NCBI GenBank assembly: GCA_036389255.1
Contig: DASVQI010000006.1
Coordinates: forward strand, 372,001-436,000
Reading direction: 5' to 3'
Length of the DNA: 64,000 nt
From: JACVRN01 sp036389255
GTDB lineage: Bacteria > Acidobacteriota > Blastocatellia > Pyrinomonadales > Pyrinomonadaceae
The notes under the pieces are model-generated. The model was given only the letters and a program-made list of their open reading frames with translations, did not search any database and had not been told where the DNA came from. Numbering within the stretch: position 1 is the first letter of the stretch; every line of letters starts with the position of its first letter. Position numbers and translations under genes: made by a program. This document shows positions 25,236 through 33,753 of the stretch, piece after piece.

Positions 25236-26177
25236 CTAACTGTCAGCCCTCGTCCTGTCTGCAAGGTTGACCGGAGACTGAGTATTCAAGTGATTGTTAG
25301 GGATAGCTCCTCGGGCGGTGGCAAGACCCCCGGCATTCGCGCTCGCTGAGCGTAAACCCTTCGCAAGAATATGTTGGGGAATCTCTCTTACGTCCCAAAC
25401 AAGCCGTAGCTTTTCGAGCAGTTTGATAGAGTAATAGCTCATATCCACTTCCCACCAGTAGAAGCCCTGTCGCGCCGACCTCGCATAGTAGTGATGATTA
25501 TTGTGCCACCCCTCACCCATCAGTATGAGCGCGCAGAAGAAATTGTTCTTACTCGTATCGTTCGTGTTAAAGCGACGGCTACCGAAGATATGACACGCTG
25601 TATTGCTGAAGAAGAGCGTGTGCCACTGTAGCACAGTCCCGACTAATCCTACCCACACGAATACCGCCGGGCTGCATAAAATTGCAAGCAGTGTTCCAGC
25701 TATCAACGGGGGAATTATATAAAAGCGATTGAGCCAGCGAAGTTCGGGATACTTGCTGAAATCTTTGATCCCGGAATAATCATTCATCGCGCCATTGGCT
25801 TGACTAGTCATCCATCCTATATAAGCCCAAAATGTTCCATCTTGGAGCGGCGAGTGCACGTCTCTCTCCTGGTCAGCATAGCGGTGGTGCAAACGGTGCA
25901 TCGTCGCCCACCAGAGCGGCCCTCTTTCGATAGCTAAGGTGCCTAGCAAGCCTATGATGAACTGGAATGCGCGGCTGGTCTTAAAGCTCCGGTGCGCGAA
26001 ATAGCGGTGATAGCCTGCGGTAATCACCCACACCCGGAGCACGTAGCTTAAAATACCGAGTCCAACCAGATAGAGGCTGATACCAACGACCAGAACGCCC
26101 ACCATGGCGGCTAGGTGGAAGATGATAAAGAAGAGAACGGTGACAAGGTCTAGCTCCTCTAACTTATGCTTGCGCAT
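25236..26177 (-). CDS. Membrane fatty-acyl desaturase (delta-9 type)
   Basis: 313 aa. The three histidine boxes of the di-iron membrane desaturases are present: HRYFAH (His57, His62), HRLHH (His94, 97, 98) and HNNHH (His225, 228, 229). Four hydrophobic stretches fit the usual topology. The ATG has AGGAGGT 6 nt upstream. It introduces a cis double bond into an acyl chain with O2, most likely on acyl-CoA or a membrane lipid. Downstream of a ketosynthase on the same strand (69 bp gap), it could either supply unsaturation to the cluster product or serve membrane lipids. Confidence 0.9.
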   Translation of the reverse strand: MRKHKLEELDLVTVLFFIIFHLAAMVGVLVVGISLYLVGLGILSYVLRVWVITAGYHRYFAHRSFKTSRAFQFIIGLLGTLAIERGPLWWATMHRLHHRYADQERDVHSPLQDGTFWAYIGWMTSQANGAMNDYSGIKDFSKYPELRWLNRFYIIPPLIAGTLLAILCSPAVFVWVGLVGTVLQWHTLFFSNTACHIFGSRRFNTNDTSKNNFFCALILMGEGWHNNHHYYARSARQGFYWWEVDMSYYSIKLLEKLRLVWDVREIPQHILAKGLRSASANAGGLATARGAIPNNHLNTQSPVNLADRTRADS

Positions 26178-26246
26178 ACATCCACCTCCTGAGCGTAAAT
26201 TTTTAGTTTTCCAACGCGACCCTGCTGGTTACGGTTAGGGCATCCT

Positions 26247-27488
26247 CTAGGAACATCGGGAAATTATCAGGCTGGCATTAATCCCGCCCAATCCGAATGT
26301 GTTAATCAAACAATGGTTCACCCTCTTTACGTCGTCATGATGGCGAAGGCTGAGGTCTGAGTATTTGGCATTTATTGAATTGAGATTGCGGGTCGCGGGT
26401 ATCTTTCTCCCTTGGAAGAGACCGATGGCAGCCGCAACATTCAGAGGCCCGCTGGCAGCAAAGGTGTGGCCGATGTGAGCCTTAATGGAAATAATCGCAG
26501 GTCGCCCCTTGTCATCGGAGAAAAGGTGTTGAAAGGCATCAAGCTCGCTCTCATCTCCCTGTTTGATGCCTGCGGCCTGAGCATAAACACAATCAATTTC
26601 AGACGGACGGAGTCGCGCGTCAGAAAGGGCCAATTTGATGCAATGAATCAAATCCGAGGTAGACTGAAGAGCCATTCGCCCGCCTCCACTGCAAGTCCCA
26701 TAGCCTTTTATCTCTCCGTAGATACGAGCGCCGCGACGCTCAGCATGAGCGAATTCTTCGAGCGCGAAAAAGGCCGCTCCCTCTCCGATAATGATTCCGT
26801 CGCTATCCTCATCGAAGGGGCGAGGCGTCAGGCAAGGGTCACGCGTCGGACTCAGCATTCGCATGGCCTCAAACGAAGAGAAGGCAATCGGCGTCAAAAC
26901 TCCATCCGTGCCGCCGGCAAGCGCGAAGCTGAGCTGTCCCGAGCGAATGGCTTGGAACGCCTGGCCCAAGGCCTGACTGCCGCTCGCGCAAGCACCGGAG
27001 ATTGTATATTGACTTCCCATGAACCCGCGCCTCAGGGCTATCAGGCTGGCAGCCATGTTAGGCAGCATTGATGTGATAGTGTACGGGCTTACTTTGCGCG
27101 CCCCCTTGCTCTCTTGTCTGATGACAGCGGATTCCATTTTGTCCAAACCGCCAATGCTCGCTCCCAGATACAAACCCGAGGAAGCAGCGTCCTCCCACCC
27201 ATGCTCTATCTGACTATCAACGAGCGCATTATCGGCGGCGGCAACTGCGTATTGCGCGAACTTTCCGGCGCGTTTAATTTCGTGGTCGTAAGAGCCCTCA
27301 CGAATACTAAAAGTAGCAGGCTTGACTTCGGCCGCTAAGCGACATGAGAACCTGCTCGGGTCAAATCGAAGGACTGGCCCGACGCCTGTGATGCCATTTT
27401 CTAACTGGCTCCAGAAGTCGGCAAGCGAGTCGCCTAATGGTGAAACGATGCCAACTCCGGTGATGACCACGCGCAATGAAGAGACCAT
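26247..27488 (-). CDS. FabF-like ketosynthase with one catalytic His replaced
   Basis: 413 aa from the ATG at 27488 (MVSSLRVVITGVGIVSPLG), the natural start of the family; the frame runs on upstream without a better start. It is a thiolase-fold KAS I/II protein. Cys167 is present in SGACASGSQ, and Lys336 and His341 in IKAHIGHTFAASG. The position of the first catalytic His (NAHGT in the family) reads YAQAAG, with Gln304. The C-terminal NTFGLGGINASL replaces NSFGFGGTN. It may be a decarboxylative or chain-initiating synthase, a chain-length-factor-like partner of the ketosynthase at 16838, or inactive. It probably shares a transcript with the desaturase. Confidence 0.88.
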   Translation of the reverse strand: MVSSLRVVITGVGIVSPLGDSLADFWSQLENGITGVGPVLRFDPSRFSCRLAAEVKPATFSIREGSYDHEIKRAGKFAQYAVAAADNALVDSQIEHGWEDAASSGLYLGASIGGLDKMESAVIRQESKGARKVSPYTITSMLPNMAASLIALRRGFMGSQYTISGACASGSQALGQAFQAIRSGQLSFALAGGTDGVLTPIAFSSFEAMRMLSPTRDPCLTPRPFDEDSDGIIIGEGAAFFALEEFAHAERRGARIYGEIKGYGTCSGGGRMALQSTSDLIHCIKLALSDARLRPSEIDCVYAQAAGIKQGDESELDAFQHLFSDDKGRPAIISIKAHIGHTFAASGPLNVAAAIGLFQGRKIPATRNLNSINAKYSDLSLRHHDDVKRVNHCLINTFGLGGINASLIISRCS

Positions 27489-27775
27489 AAAAATTCTTGC
27501 GAGAGACGGAATTGGGAAGGCCGTAAATAGCCTATAAGTGATGATTGCCTCGAAGGGCATGAAAAAATGCTCGCATGATGCGACCACTTTAGCATAACAA
27601 GTCAAAGAAAGCAGCAGCGTCCTCTGATGGCCTGTGTTATGACCCACCCTGTTTTTTCATTCGCAATTTTCGGCATCAGCTAGAGCACCGGCAGCAACTA
27701 GAAAAGATTGCTTAAAAACTACCCTTCCCACTGCCAGCCACTTAATTGACAATCACTTCCCTCCACCACAAGAGT

Positions 27776-28759
27776 CTAAGTTGTCGTGTTGATAACCGAC
27801 ACTGTGTTGCTCAGATTATTAGCCACGTAAGCGCGCGTGTTAGCCGGGTTGACTGCGATACCCTTCGGGCCTGTCCCTACTGTCACAGTGGCTACCACCG
27901 TGTTGCAACAGGTACTGATCGCTGATTCTGAGTTGGCTCCGTTAATAGCAACAAAAACGTCCGTGCTGCTGGCCGCCACGCCTTGCGGCCCGCTCCCGAC
28001 ATACACGCTAGTCACTACCGAATTCGTAGAGGTGTCTATGACCGAAACGCTGTGGGAAGGGTAGTTTGAATTAGATACGTAAGCGCGCGCACCATCCGGC
28101 CTCACAGCCACGCCGACCGGCGCTTGCCCTACGAGGATAGTCGCCACCACCGAATTTGTTGCGGTACTGATAACCGAGACAGTATTGCTGCCGTTGTTAG
28201 CGACATAAACACGCGTGCCGTCAGGCTTAACTGCGACGCCTCGCGGGCCGCTCCCGACCATGATTGAGGTCAACACCGTATTACTTGAGGTGTCTATGAC
28301 CGAGACATTGTTGGAAGGGTAGTTGGAGTTGGTCACATACAGACGTGAGCCATCCGGGCTGACGGCTACGCCCACCGGAGCTTGCCCCACCCCGATGGTC
28401 GCCACTACAGAGTTTGTCGAAGTGTTGATAACTGAGACAGTATTGCTGCCGTTATTGGCAACATAGACGCGTGTGCCGTCAGGTTTGACCGCTACGCCCT
28501 GCGGGCCGTTTCCCACCAAAATGTTTGTCAGAACAGTATTGGTAGAAGCGTCAATGACATAGACGTACCCTTGAGCAATAGGCCCGGCAGTCGTCACATA
28601 GACGCGAGAGCCGTCGGGACTGACGGCAACACCCTGCGGAGCAGTGCCCACAGTGATATTAGTAATCAACGAATCAGCCTTGGTTTCGACCGGAGAGACG
28701 ACGACAAGCATGATTGCCGCAGTGAGAATAGTGAGAGAGAGTTTGATTAGCTTCGTCAT
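27776..28759 (-). CDS. Exported YVTN-type beta-propeller protein
   Basis: 327 aa. It has an N-terminal signal peptide (about residues 1-28, KLSLTILTAAIMLVVVSPVETKA), then about seven repeats of roughly 42 residues of the form VGxGPQGVAVxPDGTRVYVANNGSNTVSVIxTxTNSVVATI. This forms a single seven-bladed propeller occupying the whole mature protein. There are no catalytic residues; such proteins are usually surface or periplasmic binding scaffolds. It ends VINTTT with no membrane or sorting signal. Confidence 0.88.
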   Translation of the reverse strand: MTKLIKLSLTILTAAIMLVVVSPVETKADSLITNITVGTAPQGVAVSPDGSRVYVTTAGPIAQGYVYVIDASTNTVLTNILVGNGPQGVAVKPDGTRVYVANNGSNTVSVINTSTNSVVATIGVGQAPVGVAVSPDGSRLYVTNSNYPSNNVSVIDTSSNTVLTSIMVGSGPRGVAVKPDGTRVYVANNGSNTVSVISTATNSVVATILVGQAPVGVAVRPDGARAYVSNSNYPSHSVSVIDTSTNSVVTSVYVGSGPQGVAASSTDVFVAINGANSESAISTCCNTVVATVTVGTGPKGIAVNPANTRAYVANNLSNTVSVINTTT

Positions 28760-29046
28760 GTTTTTACTCCATAATGTAAAACTCGCACGGACGAGGCCTG
28801 TGCGATGAGGTTGTAGGAGCCTGAAGTCCGAACTCTGGAAGCTGTTGACTCACGAAGGATGAAAGGATAGCTTCGAAAACGCTCGGTTCAGGTAGTGAAG
28901 CGCTCGTCACTTGCCGGTTCGGCGGCAACACTTCAAAAGCCCGCGAATAATATCATTGATATGCCTCAAGGTAAAACAAAAGGTGAGGAACACCACTGAG
29001 ACGTAATCTCACTGCGTTGCAATCTTGAGTCAGAAGAAATGTATGA

Positions 29047-29625
29047 CTAAGGTTTGTTTGCAGGCTGCTGCGGTTCTAACTCACGCTCTAAGGCTTCGAG
29101 TCGGGACTCTATCTCGTCGAGCTTCACTCGCTCCGCCTGCGCCTGCGAAGTTAATTGCGTCTGACGCGCGCGCAGTTGTGTCTCTCGCTCCGTCTGCTGC
29201 TCCATGATGTATTTCAATTCTTTATACTGCGCATCGAGCTGAGTGCGGCGGCCCGCGTCCTGCTCCAGCTTCATCTGGCTCTCCAACTCCTTGCCTCGCT
29301 CGGTTAATTGTGACTGAGAGATAGCTGAGCCGGTAAGTTCGTTTTGATTCTCTTCGACTTGACGCGTTATTCGGTCTACGCGCTCCTGCTGCATTCGCAG
29401 GCGCTCAATCATAATCTGCGCCCGGAAGGCACTGAGGTTTGTACGCTGAAGCGTGAGGCGTAGCTGACGCACCTCGCTGAGCAGCGCTTGAAGCACTTGC
29501 TGGTTTTCCGGTGTAGTCTCGGCGACGCGATTGCTGGATTGCGCTCGGAGCGCCCCAGGGGAAAGTAGCCAGAGGAAACTAAAACAAAGTAAACAGTATA
29601 AAGTTGAGCGTTTCAACAGTCTCAT
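29047..29625 (-). CDS. Exported coiled-coil protein
   Basis: 192 aa from the ATG at 29625, chosen because AAGGAG is 6 nt upstream; a longer frame extends to 29700. The signal peptide (MRLLKRSTLYCLLCFSFLWLLSPGALRAQ) is followed by almost continuous heptad-like helix rich in Gln, Glu and Arg (about residues 35-185: VLQALLSEVRQLRLTLQR, ERGKELESQMKLEQ, ESRLEALERELEP). It is probably a periplasmic structural or tethering protein. Function unknown. Confidence 0.75.
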   Translation of the reverse strand: MRLLKRSTLYCLLCFSFLWLLSPGALRAQSSNRVAETTPENQQVLQALLSEVRQLRLTLQRTNLSAFRAQIMIERLRMQQERVDRITRQVEENQNELTGSAISQSQLTERGKELESQMKLEQDAGRRTQLDAQYKELKYIMEQQTERETQLRARQTQLTSQAQAERVKLDEIESRLEALERELEPQQPANKP

Positions 29626-30011
29626 AAACATCTCCTTATAGATAACAGTATGCTGAGTTAATTTAGAGACTGGACGGAAGGTGATGCGGAGCGAACGCAA
29701 GACTCTCGGAGACCAGTCAAATGAAAGCCGATTTAATGCATGAAAATCTATAAGGGGATTGATTTCCAGTCAAGAGGGAAGCTAAGCCCGGCAGCGGAAT
29801 GCAAACGCAGGAAGATTTCACACTAACCGCTGCTGATAATAGTCATTCTGTTTTAGCTGTAGCTTTATGTAGCATCAGAAGGGCAAATTTTTTGCTCCCT
29901 AAGAAAATAGATGAAGTACCTCAATGCTTTATATTTCTGGCTTAACACTAGATAGATAATTATGCGGTTATTTTTGCAAGCTAAATCTTGAATTTGAGCC
30001 TCATTTTCCTG
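29626..30011. other. Intergenic DNA upstream of the coiled-coil gene
   Basis: Divergent region. No credible ORF, repeat or RNA gene is visible; AT-rich around 29860-30010. The promoters of the coiled-coil gene should lie here. Confidence 0.4.
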
Positions 30012-30040
30012 TTGACAGCCTAATGATTCACGTTTAGATT
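30012..30040 (+). promoter_or_regulatory. Near-consensus sigma-70 promoter
   Basis: TTGACA (30012-30017), exactly 17 bp spacing, then TAGATT (30035-30040). Transcription would start near 30047, about 23 nt before the tiny ORF at 30070. Confidence 0.5.
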
Positions 30041-30069
30041 GGCCAGCGTTTCACAACAGGAGCGTTACC

Positions 30070-30138
30070 ATGAGACCTCCCAAGTTTTATCTGTCTCCGG
30101 GTGACGTTCAAATAAGAAAGAATCAGATTCTCCGGTAG
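30070..30138 (+). CDS. Possible 22-aa leader peptide or gene remnant
   Basis: ATG at 30070 with AGGAG (30058-30062) 7 nt upstream and a near-consensus promoter before it. It encodes 22 residues (MRPPKFYLSPGDVQIRKNQI...) ending at TAG 30136-30138. Promoter, ribosome-binding site and ATG are all well placed, but the product is tiny. It could be a leader peptide or the 5' stub of a lost gene. About 230 bp follow before the FN3 gene. Confidence 0.3.
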   Translation: MRPPKFYLSPGDVQIRKNQILR

Positions 30139-30370
30139 CTCTTTTACTGCCGCGGGTCGCTGAGTCCTTGCGGCCTTCGTCGCCTATCAGGGAATGCCTA
30201 TCCATATTTGTAGTTCGAGTAGAGAGTCTTAATCAATAAAAAGAAAAGGCCGGAGGCTACGGAATTAGCAGCCGATTCCTCGGTCTGTCTGTCTCTGGTT
30301 GTAGGAACACAGTGGAGATCTTCGGATTTCGTGTGAGGGCAGGAGTGTGCCTTTAAGAAGAGGGAATTGA
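30139..30370. other. Leader region of the FN3-RHS gene group
   Basis: Non-coding between the 22-codon ORF and the FN3 gene; no RNA family was recognised. Its right end carries AAGAGGG about 6-7 nt before the ATG at 30371. Confidence 0.35.
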
Positions 30371-31225
30371 ATGTCTAAGAGTACAGCCCGCAGAAGAAAA
30401 AGGGCGGCCATCAAGCAGCAGAGAACAGGCAGGAGAAAGCTAATCATAATAGTCTGCCTTCCCCTCTGCATTCTTCTGGCAAGTATAACTGTGGCGCGCT
30501 GGCCCACTCTGCCTGGCATAGCCAAACCTTCAGCGCCTGCCCCTCCAGGGAACTTCAACGCCAACAGCCCCTCGAAAGAGTACATCTACGTTGGCGGGAG
30601 ACTCATCGCCACAGAGGAGCCTTCAGCCCCGGCTCCTGCTGCCCCTTCGTCAATATCCGCCCTTGCGGCTACTACCTCCAGCGTGGCCATTACATGGACG
30701 TCCACAGACCAGACAGTTGATCACTTCGAAGTGCAAAGGGCGGAACATTATCAGGGGCCTTTCATGCCTGTCTCACCCAATCCCGGTGCTAACGATAGAA
30801 GCATTACTGATAGCGGGCTCACGCCTGGCAAGGCTTATCTATATCAGGTGCGGGCGGTAAATGCCGCTGGCGTAGCATCCCCATACAAAGCCGATATTGC
30901 TACAGCAATCGTCTTTACCGACGAGTTGGCGAACACGACGCCCATCAAAGCCAAGCATCTGGTGGAACTTCGGCAGGCGGTCAATGCCGTGCGTCGTCTT
31001 GCAGGTTTACCGGATGCGACCTGGACATATCCTGAGCCTGTATCTGAGCCATCACAGCAGCGCAGGGGGATTTACCTAGAGGATGTTACGGACTTGAGAA
31101 CGAACCTCCAGCCGGCGCTTCAGGCGCTCGGCATAGATGAGGAATACCCGGCTAATCCGCCGCTGGTAAGAGTGGGCATCGTCAATAAGGAACACTTCCA
31201 GCAGATACGTGACCGCGTCAAATAA
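30371..31225 (+). CDS. Membrane-anchored or exported FN3-domain protein
   Basis: 284 aa. A very basic N-terminus (MSKSTARRRKRAAIKQQR) leads into one hydrophobic segment (about residues 24-42), giving a signal-anchor or long signal peptide. A proline/alanine linker follows. Residues about 90-180 fit a fibronectin type III domain (SSVAITWTSTDQTVDHFEVQRA, GLTPGKAYLYQVRAVNAAG). The C-terminal ~100 residues (IKAKHLVELRQAVNAVRRLAGLP, HFQQIRDRV) repeat a helix pattern seen in acidobacterial exported proteins next to RHS or repeat proteins. It is first in a run of plus-strand genes coding for exported proteins. Confidence 0.75.
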   Translation: MSKSTARRRKRAAIKQQRTGRRKLIIIVCLPLCILLASITVARWPTLPGIAKPSAPAPPGNFNANSPSKEYIYVGGRLIATEEPSAPAPAAPSSISALAATTSSVAITWTSTDQTVDHFEVQRAEHYQGPFMPVSPNPGANDRSITDSGLTPGKAYLYQVRAVNAAGVASPYKADIATAIVFTDELANTTPIKAKHLVELRQAVNAVRRLAGLPDATWTYPEPVSEPSQQRRGIYLEDVTDLRTNLQPALQALGIDEEYPANPPLVRVGIVNKEHFQQIRDRVK

Positions 31226-31288
31226 GCCCAAAGCTAAAGAAGAGCCGGAAACTCCCAGACAATTAAAGAGAAGAAAGCGAAAACCGAG

Positions 31289-33253
31289 ATGAATAGAGTC
31301 AACCTACAAGGTGAAAAACGCGCAGGTTTTATAAGCGCAGCGCTGTTTATCCTAGCCTGGGCTTTAATGGCCCAAAGCGTGCAGGCGCAGTGGGGAACCA
31401 GCGGCGGTAACACCACCACCACCGACAACGTCGGAATAGGCACCACCAGTCCCGGCGCTAAACTGGATATACAGACTCCCTCAGGACAACAGGACGGCCT
31501 CAAGCTGATTAAACTAGCGGATGCCGATAATAATTGGATGGTGTTTAGACAGGGTGTGCTGGGCTATAGGCTGGGTATCCTGGGTTCGACTCAGGCTTCC
31601 GGTAATCAGTATAAATTTGGACTCTTTGGCAGCATCTCGTCTCCTTCTGCCTCCTCTCCCGGACTGCTTATTCAAACCTGGGACTATAACACCGGCAACG
31701 TCGGCATCGGCACCAGCAGCCCCATGTCCAGGTTCGAGATAGTTAACACCTCGGGCGGCATCACCGCCTCGAATTATTTCCAAATCACAGGCGGTACCAA
31801 CAGCAGCAGCTTGCCAGGTATCTCCTTCAAGGCTGGTGCTTACGCTACGGAATACCCTTACATACAGTTGGGCAACAATGGCCTGGCTCTGACAATGGCG
31901 GGCGGCAGAAACAGCGGCAGTAGTATGCCGAACCGCGTGCAGTTAACATTATCCACCAACGTTACAGGGAGCGGATACGGGGGCTTTCAGGTCTTTAACG
32001 GCTCGACGACCACAGACCTGATGACAGTCAAAGATAACGGTTTTGTCGGCATCGGCACAGCCAACCCGAATGCACTCTTACACCTTTATTCCACTACGGC
32101 CAGCAACGATAGTCCACAGATAATCCTGGAAAATAATAATGCGGCCGATGCCAGATATTTATCGAGCATTTTCTTCAGGGGTGAGTATGGCGGAGCTGGC
32201 GGGCCGTTAAATGCTTCAAAAATAGTAGGCGGTTTTGAAGGCGGCTCCTACAGCGACACCGTCATAGGCTTTGAGACTACTCAGGGCAGCTCGTCGGCGC
32301 TTGTTCGGGCGATGACGATAAAGAACGGCAATGTCGGAATAGGCACGACCTCACCGGGCTACAGGCTGGATGTCCTGGGACAGATTAAAACTTCGGGCGG
32401 TATCGTCTTTCCGGACGGCACAGTGCAGACGACTGCGGGTTCAGGCAGCACCGGTGGCGGCGGTAGTGGCACCGTTACCGGCGTGACGGCAGGAGCGGGG
32501 CTTACCGGCGGCGGCACGTCCGGGACTGTGACACTTTCAAACTCCGACCCCGGTTCGGCCCAGAACATCTTCAAGAACATCGCTAACGCAGCAGGCACGC
32601 CGCAGTTTGCCGCCGGCTCTAACAATGACTTTCTACGCTTCGAGGGAACCGGAGGAACAACCGTCTCCTTCGACGCGGCAGCTAAGAAGATCGTAATTAA
32701 TAGCTCTGCTACCTCTTCAACTGTTTCTGCGGCAAACGTCTCGGCAGGACAGTTCGGGCAGGGAACCGGTGGCGGCAACTATAGCTTCCCCGGCGACATA
32801 AATGCTGTGGGAACAATCACGGCTGGCAACATCGTAGCCAAGTACCAGGACGTAGCCGAATGGGTTCCCTCACGCCAGAAGCTCTCGGCAGGCACCGTGG
32901 TCATCCTCGACCCTGAAAAGTCAAACCAGGTCATAGCATCCACTGATTCTTATGACACTCGCGTTGCCGGAGTCATCTCCGAGCAGCCGGGAGTGCTTTT
33001 GGGAGTAGGTGGTGAAGGTAAAGTTAAAGTAGCGACCACCGGGAGAGTCAGAGTCAAAGTCGATGCTACACGAGGGCCAATCAAGATAGGAGACCTGTTG
33101 GTGGCAAGCGGCGAAGATGGCGTGGCGATGAAGAGTGAGCCGGTAAATATTGGAGGCGTTTTGATTCATAGACCGGGCACCATTATCGGCAAGGCGCTGG
33201 AGCCTCTAGCTAATGGCAAGGGGGAGATTCTGGTGCTCCTTAGTCTTCAGTAG
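31289..33253 (+). CDS. Exported repeat protein with NVGIGTTSP motifs
   Basis: 654 aa. Signal peptide at about residues 12-36 (ALFILAWALMAQSVQAQ). The body carries at least four copies of the motif NVGIGTxSPxxxLDI, spaced 80-140 residues, the pattern of long surface or tail-fibre-like beta proteins. A Gly/Thr-rich stretch (about 380-430) precedes a C-terminal domain with IVAKYQDVAEWVPSRQKLSAGTVVIL and TGRVRVKVDATRGPIKIGDLLVAS, similar to the tail of such fibre proteins. It is likely a surface-exposed structural protein. It is 63 bp after the FN3 gene and probably co-transcribed with it. Confidence 0.78.
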   Translation: MNRVNLQGEKRAGFISAALFILAWALMAQSVQAQWGTSGGNTTTTDNVGIGTTSPGAKLDIQTPSGQQDGLKLIKLADADNNWMVFRQGVLGYRLGILGSTQASGNQYKFGLFGSISSPSASSPGLLIQTWDYNTGNVGIGTSSPMSRFEIVNTSGGITASNYFQITGGTNSSSLPGISFKAGAYATEYPYIQLGNNGLALTMAGGRNSGSSMPNRVQLTLSTNVTGSGYGGFQVFNGSTTTDLMTVKDNGFVGIGTANPNALLHLYSTTASNDSPQIILENNNAADARYLSSIFFRGEYGGAGGPLNASKIVGGFEGGSYSDTVIGFETTQGSSSALVRAMTIKNGNVGIGTTSPGYRLDVLGQIKTSGGIVFPDGTVQTTAGSGSTGGGGSGTVTGVTAGAGLTGGGTSGTVTLSNSDPGSAQNIFKNIANAAGTPQFAAGSNNDFLRFEGTGGTTVSFDAAAKKIVINSSATSSTVSAANVSAGQFGQGTGGGNYSFPGDINAVGTITAGNIVAKYQDVAEWVPSRQKLSAGTVVILDPEKSNQVIASTDSYDTRVAGVISEQPGVLLGVGGEGKVKVATTGRVRVKVDATRGPIKIGDLLVASGEDGVAMKSEPVNIGGVLIHRPGTIIGKALEPLANGKGEILVLLSLQ

Positions 33254-33296
33254 CTAGCCAAAGAGTATAGAGAATTAGACATGGAGGAAAAGATAA

Positions 33297-33698
33297 ATGC
33301 TTAAAGGAATTACTGTCTTGCAGAAGCGGATATTCATTTGTGGAATTGTTTGCGCTCTGACGCTGTGCGGTTCGCTGTGGTTGATAAGTGATGTGGCGCT
33401 GGCTATGACTACTAATTCTCAGGCGGGAAACGCGTTGAATATAGTAGTGAGCTCTACGGGATGCACTCCATCCAGCGCCACCAAATCTCCGGGCCAGATT
33501 ACTTTGAAGGTGACGAATCAGACAGGAGAAGCCGGGCTTGCAGTACAGCTCTATGGCAGCAAGGGAGAGTTGATAAGAGAGGCTTATATCCAACAGGGGG
33601 CTACGGAGTGGAGCGAGACGTTCGATCTCCTATCTGGCAGCTACACACTTAAAGCCGGGCATAATCCCGATTGGACGTGCCAAATCACCATTCAATGA
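33297..33698 (+). CDS. Small exported beta-sandwich protein
   Basis: 133 aa; the ATG follows GGAGG. A signal peptide (about residues 12-36) is followed by one small all-beta domain (ITLKVTNQTGEAGLAVQLYG, SETFDLLSGSYTLKAGHNPDWTCQITIQ) with two cysteines (CTPSS and DWTCQ) that may form a disulfide. It looks like a cupredoxin- or BACON-like fold, but I see no metal ligands. It lies between the fibre-like protein and the RHS protein on the same strand, so it may accompany one of them at the surface. Confidence 0.65.
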   Translation: MLKGITVLQKRIFICGIVCALTLCGSLWLISDVALAMTTNSQAGNALNIVVSSTGCTPSSATKSPGQITLKVTNQTGEAGLAVQLYGSKGELIREAYIQQGATEWSETFDLLSGSYTLKAGHNPDWTCQITIQ

Positions 33699-33753
33699 AG
33701 TTCTGCTATTCAGTCTTAAAGAGAAAATGCTTTGAGTGCTTACAGGTATCGTT

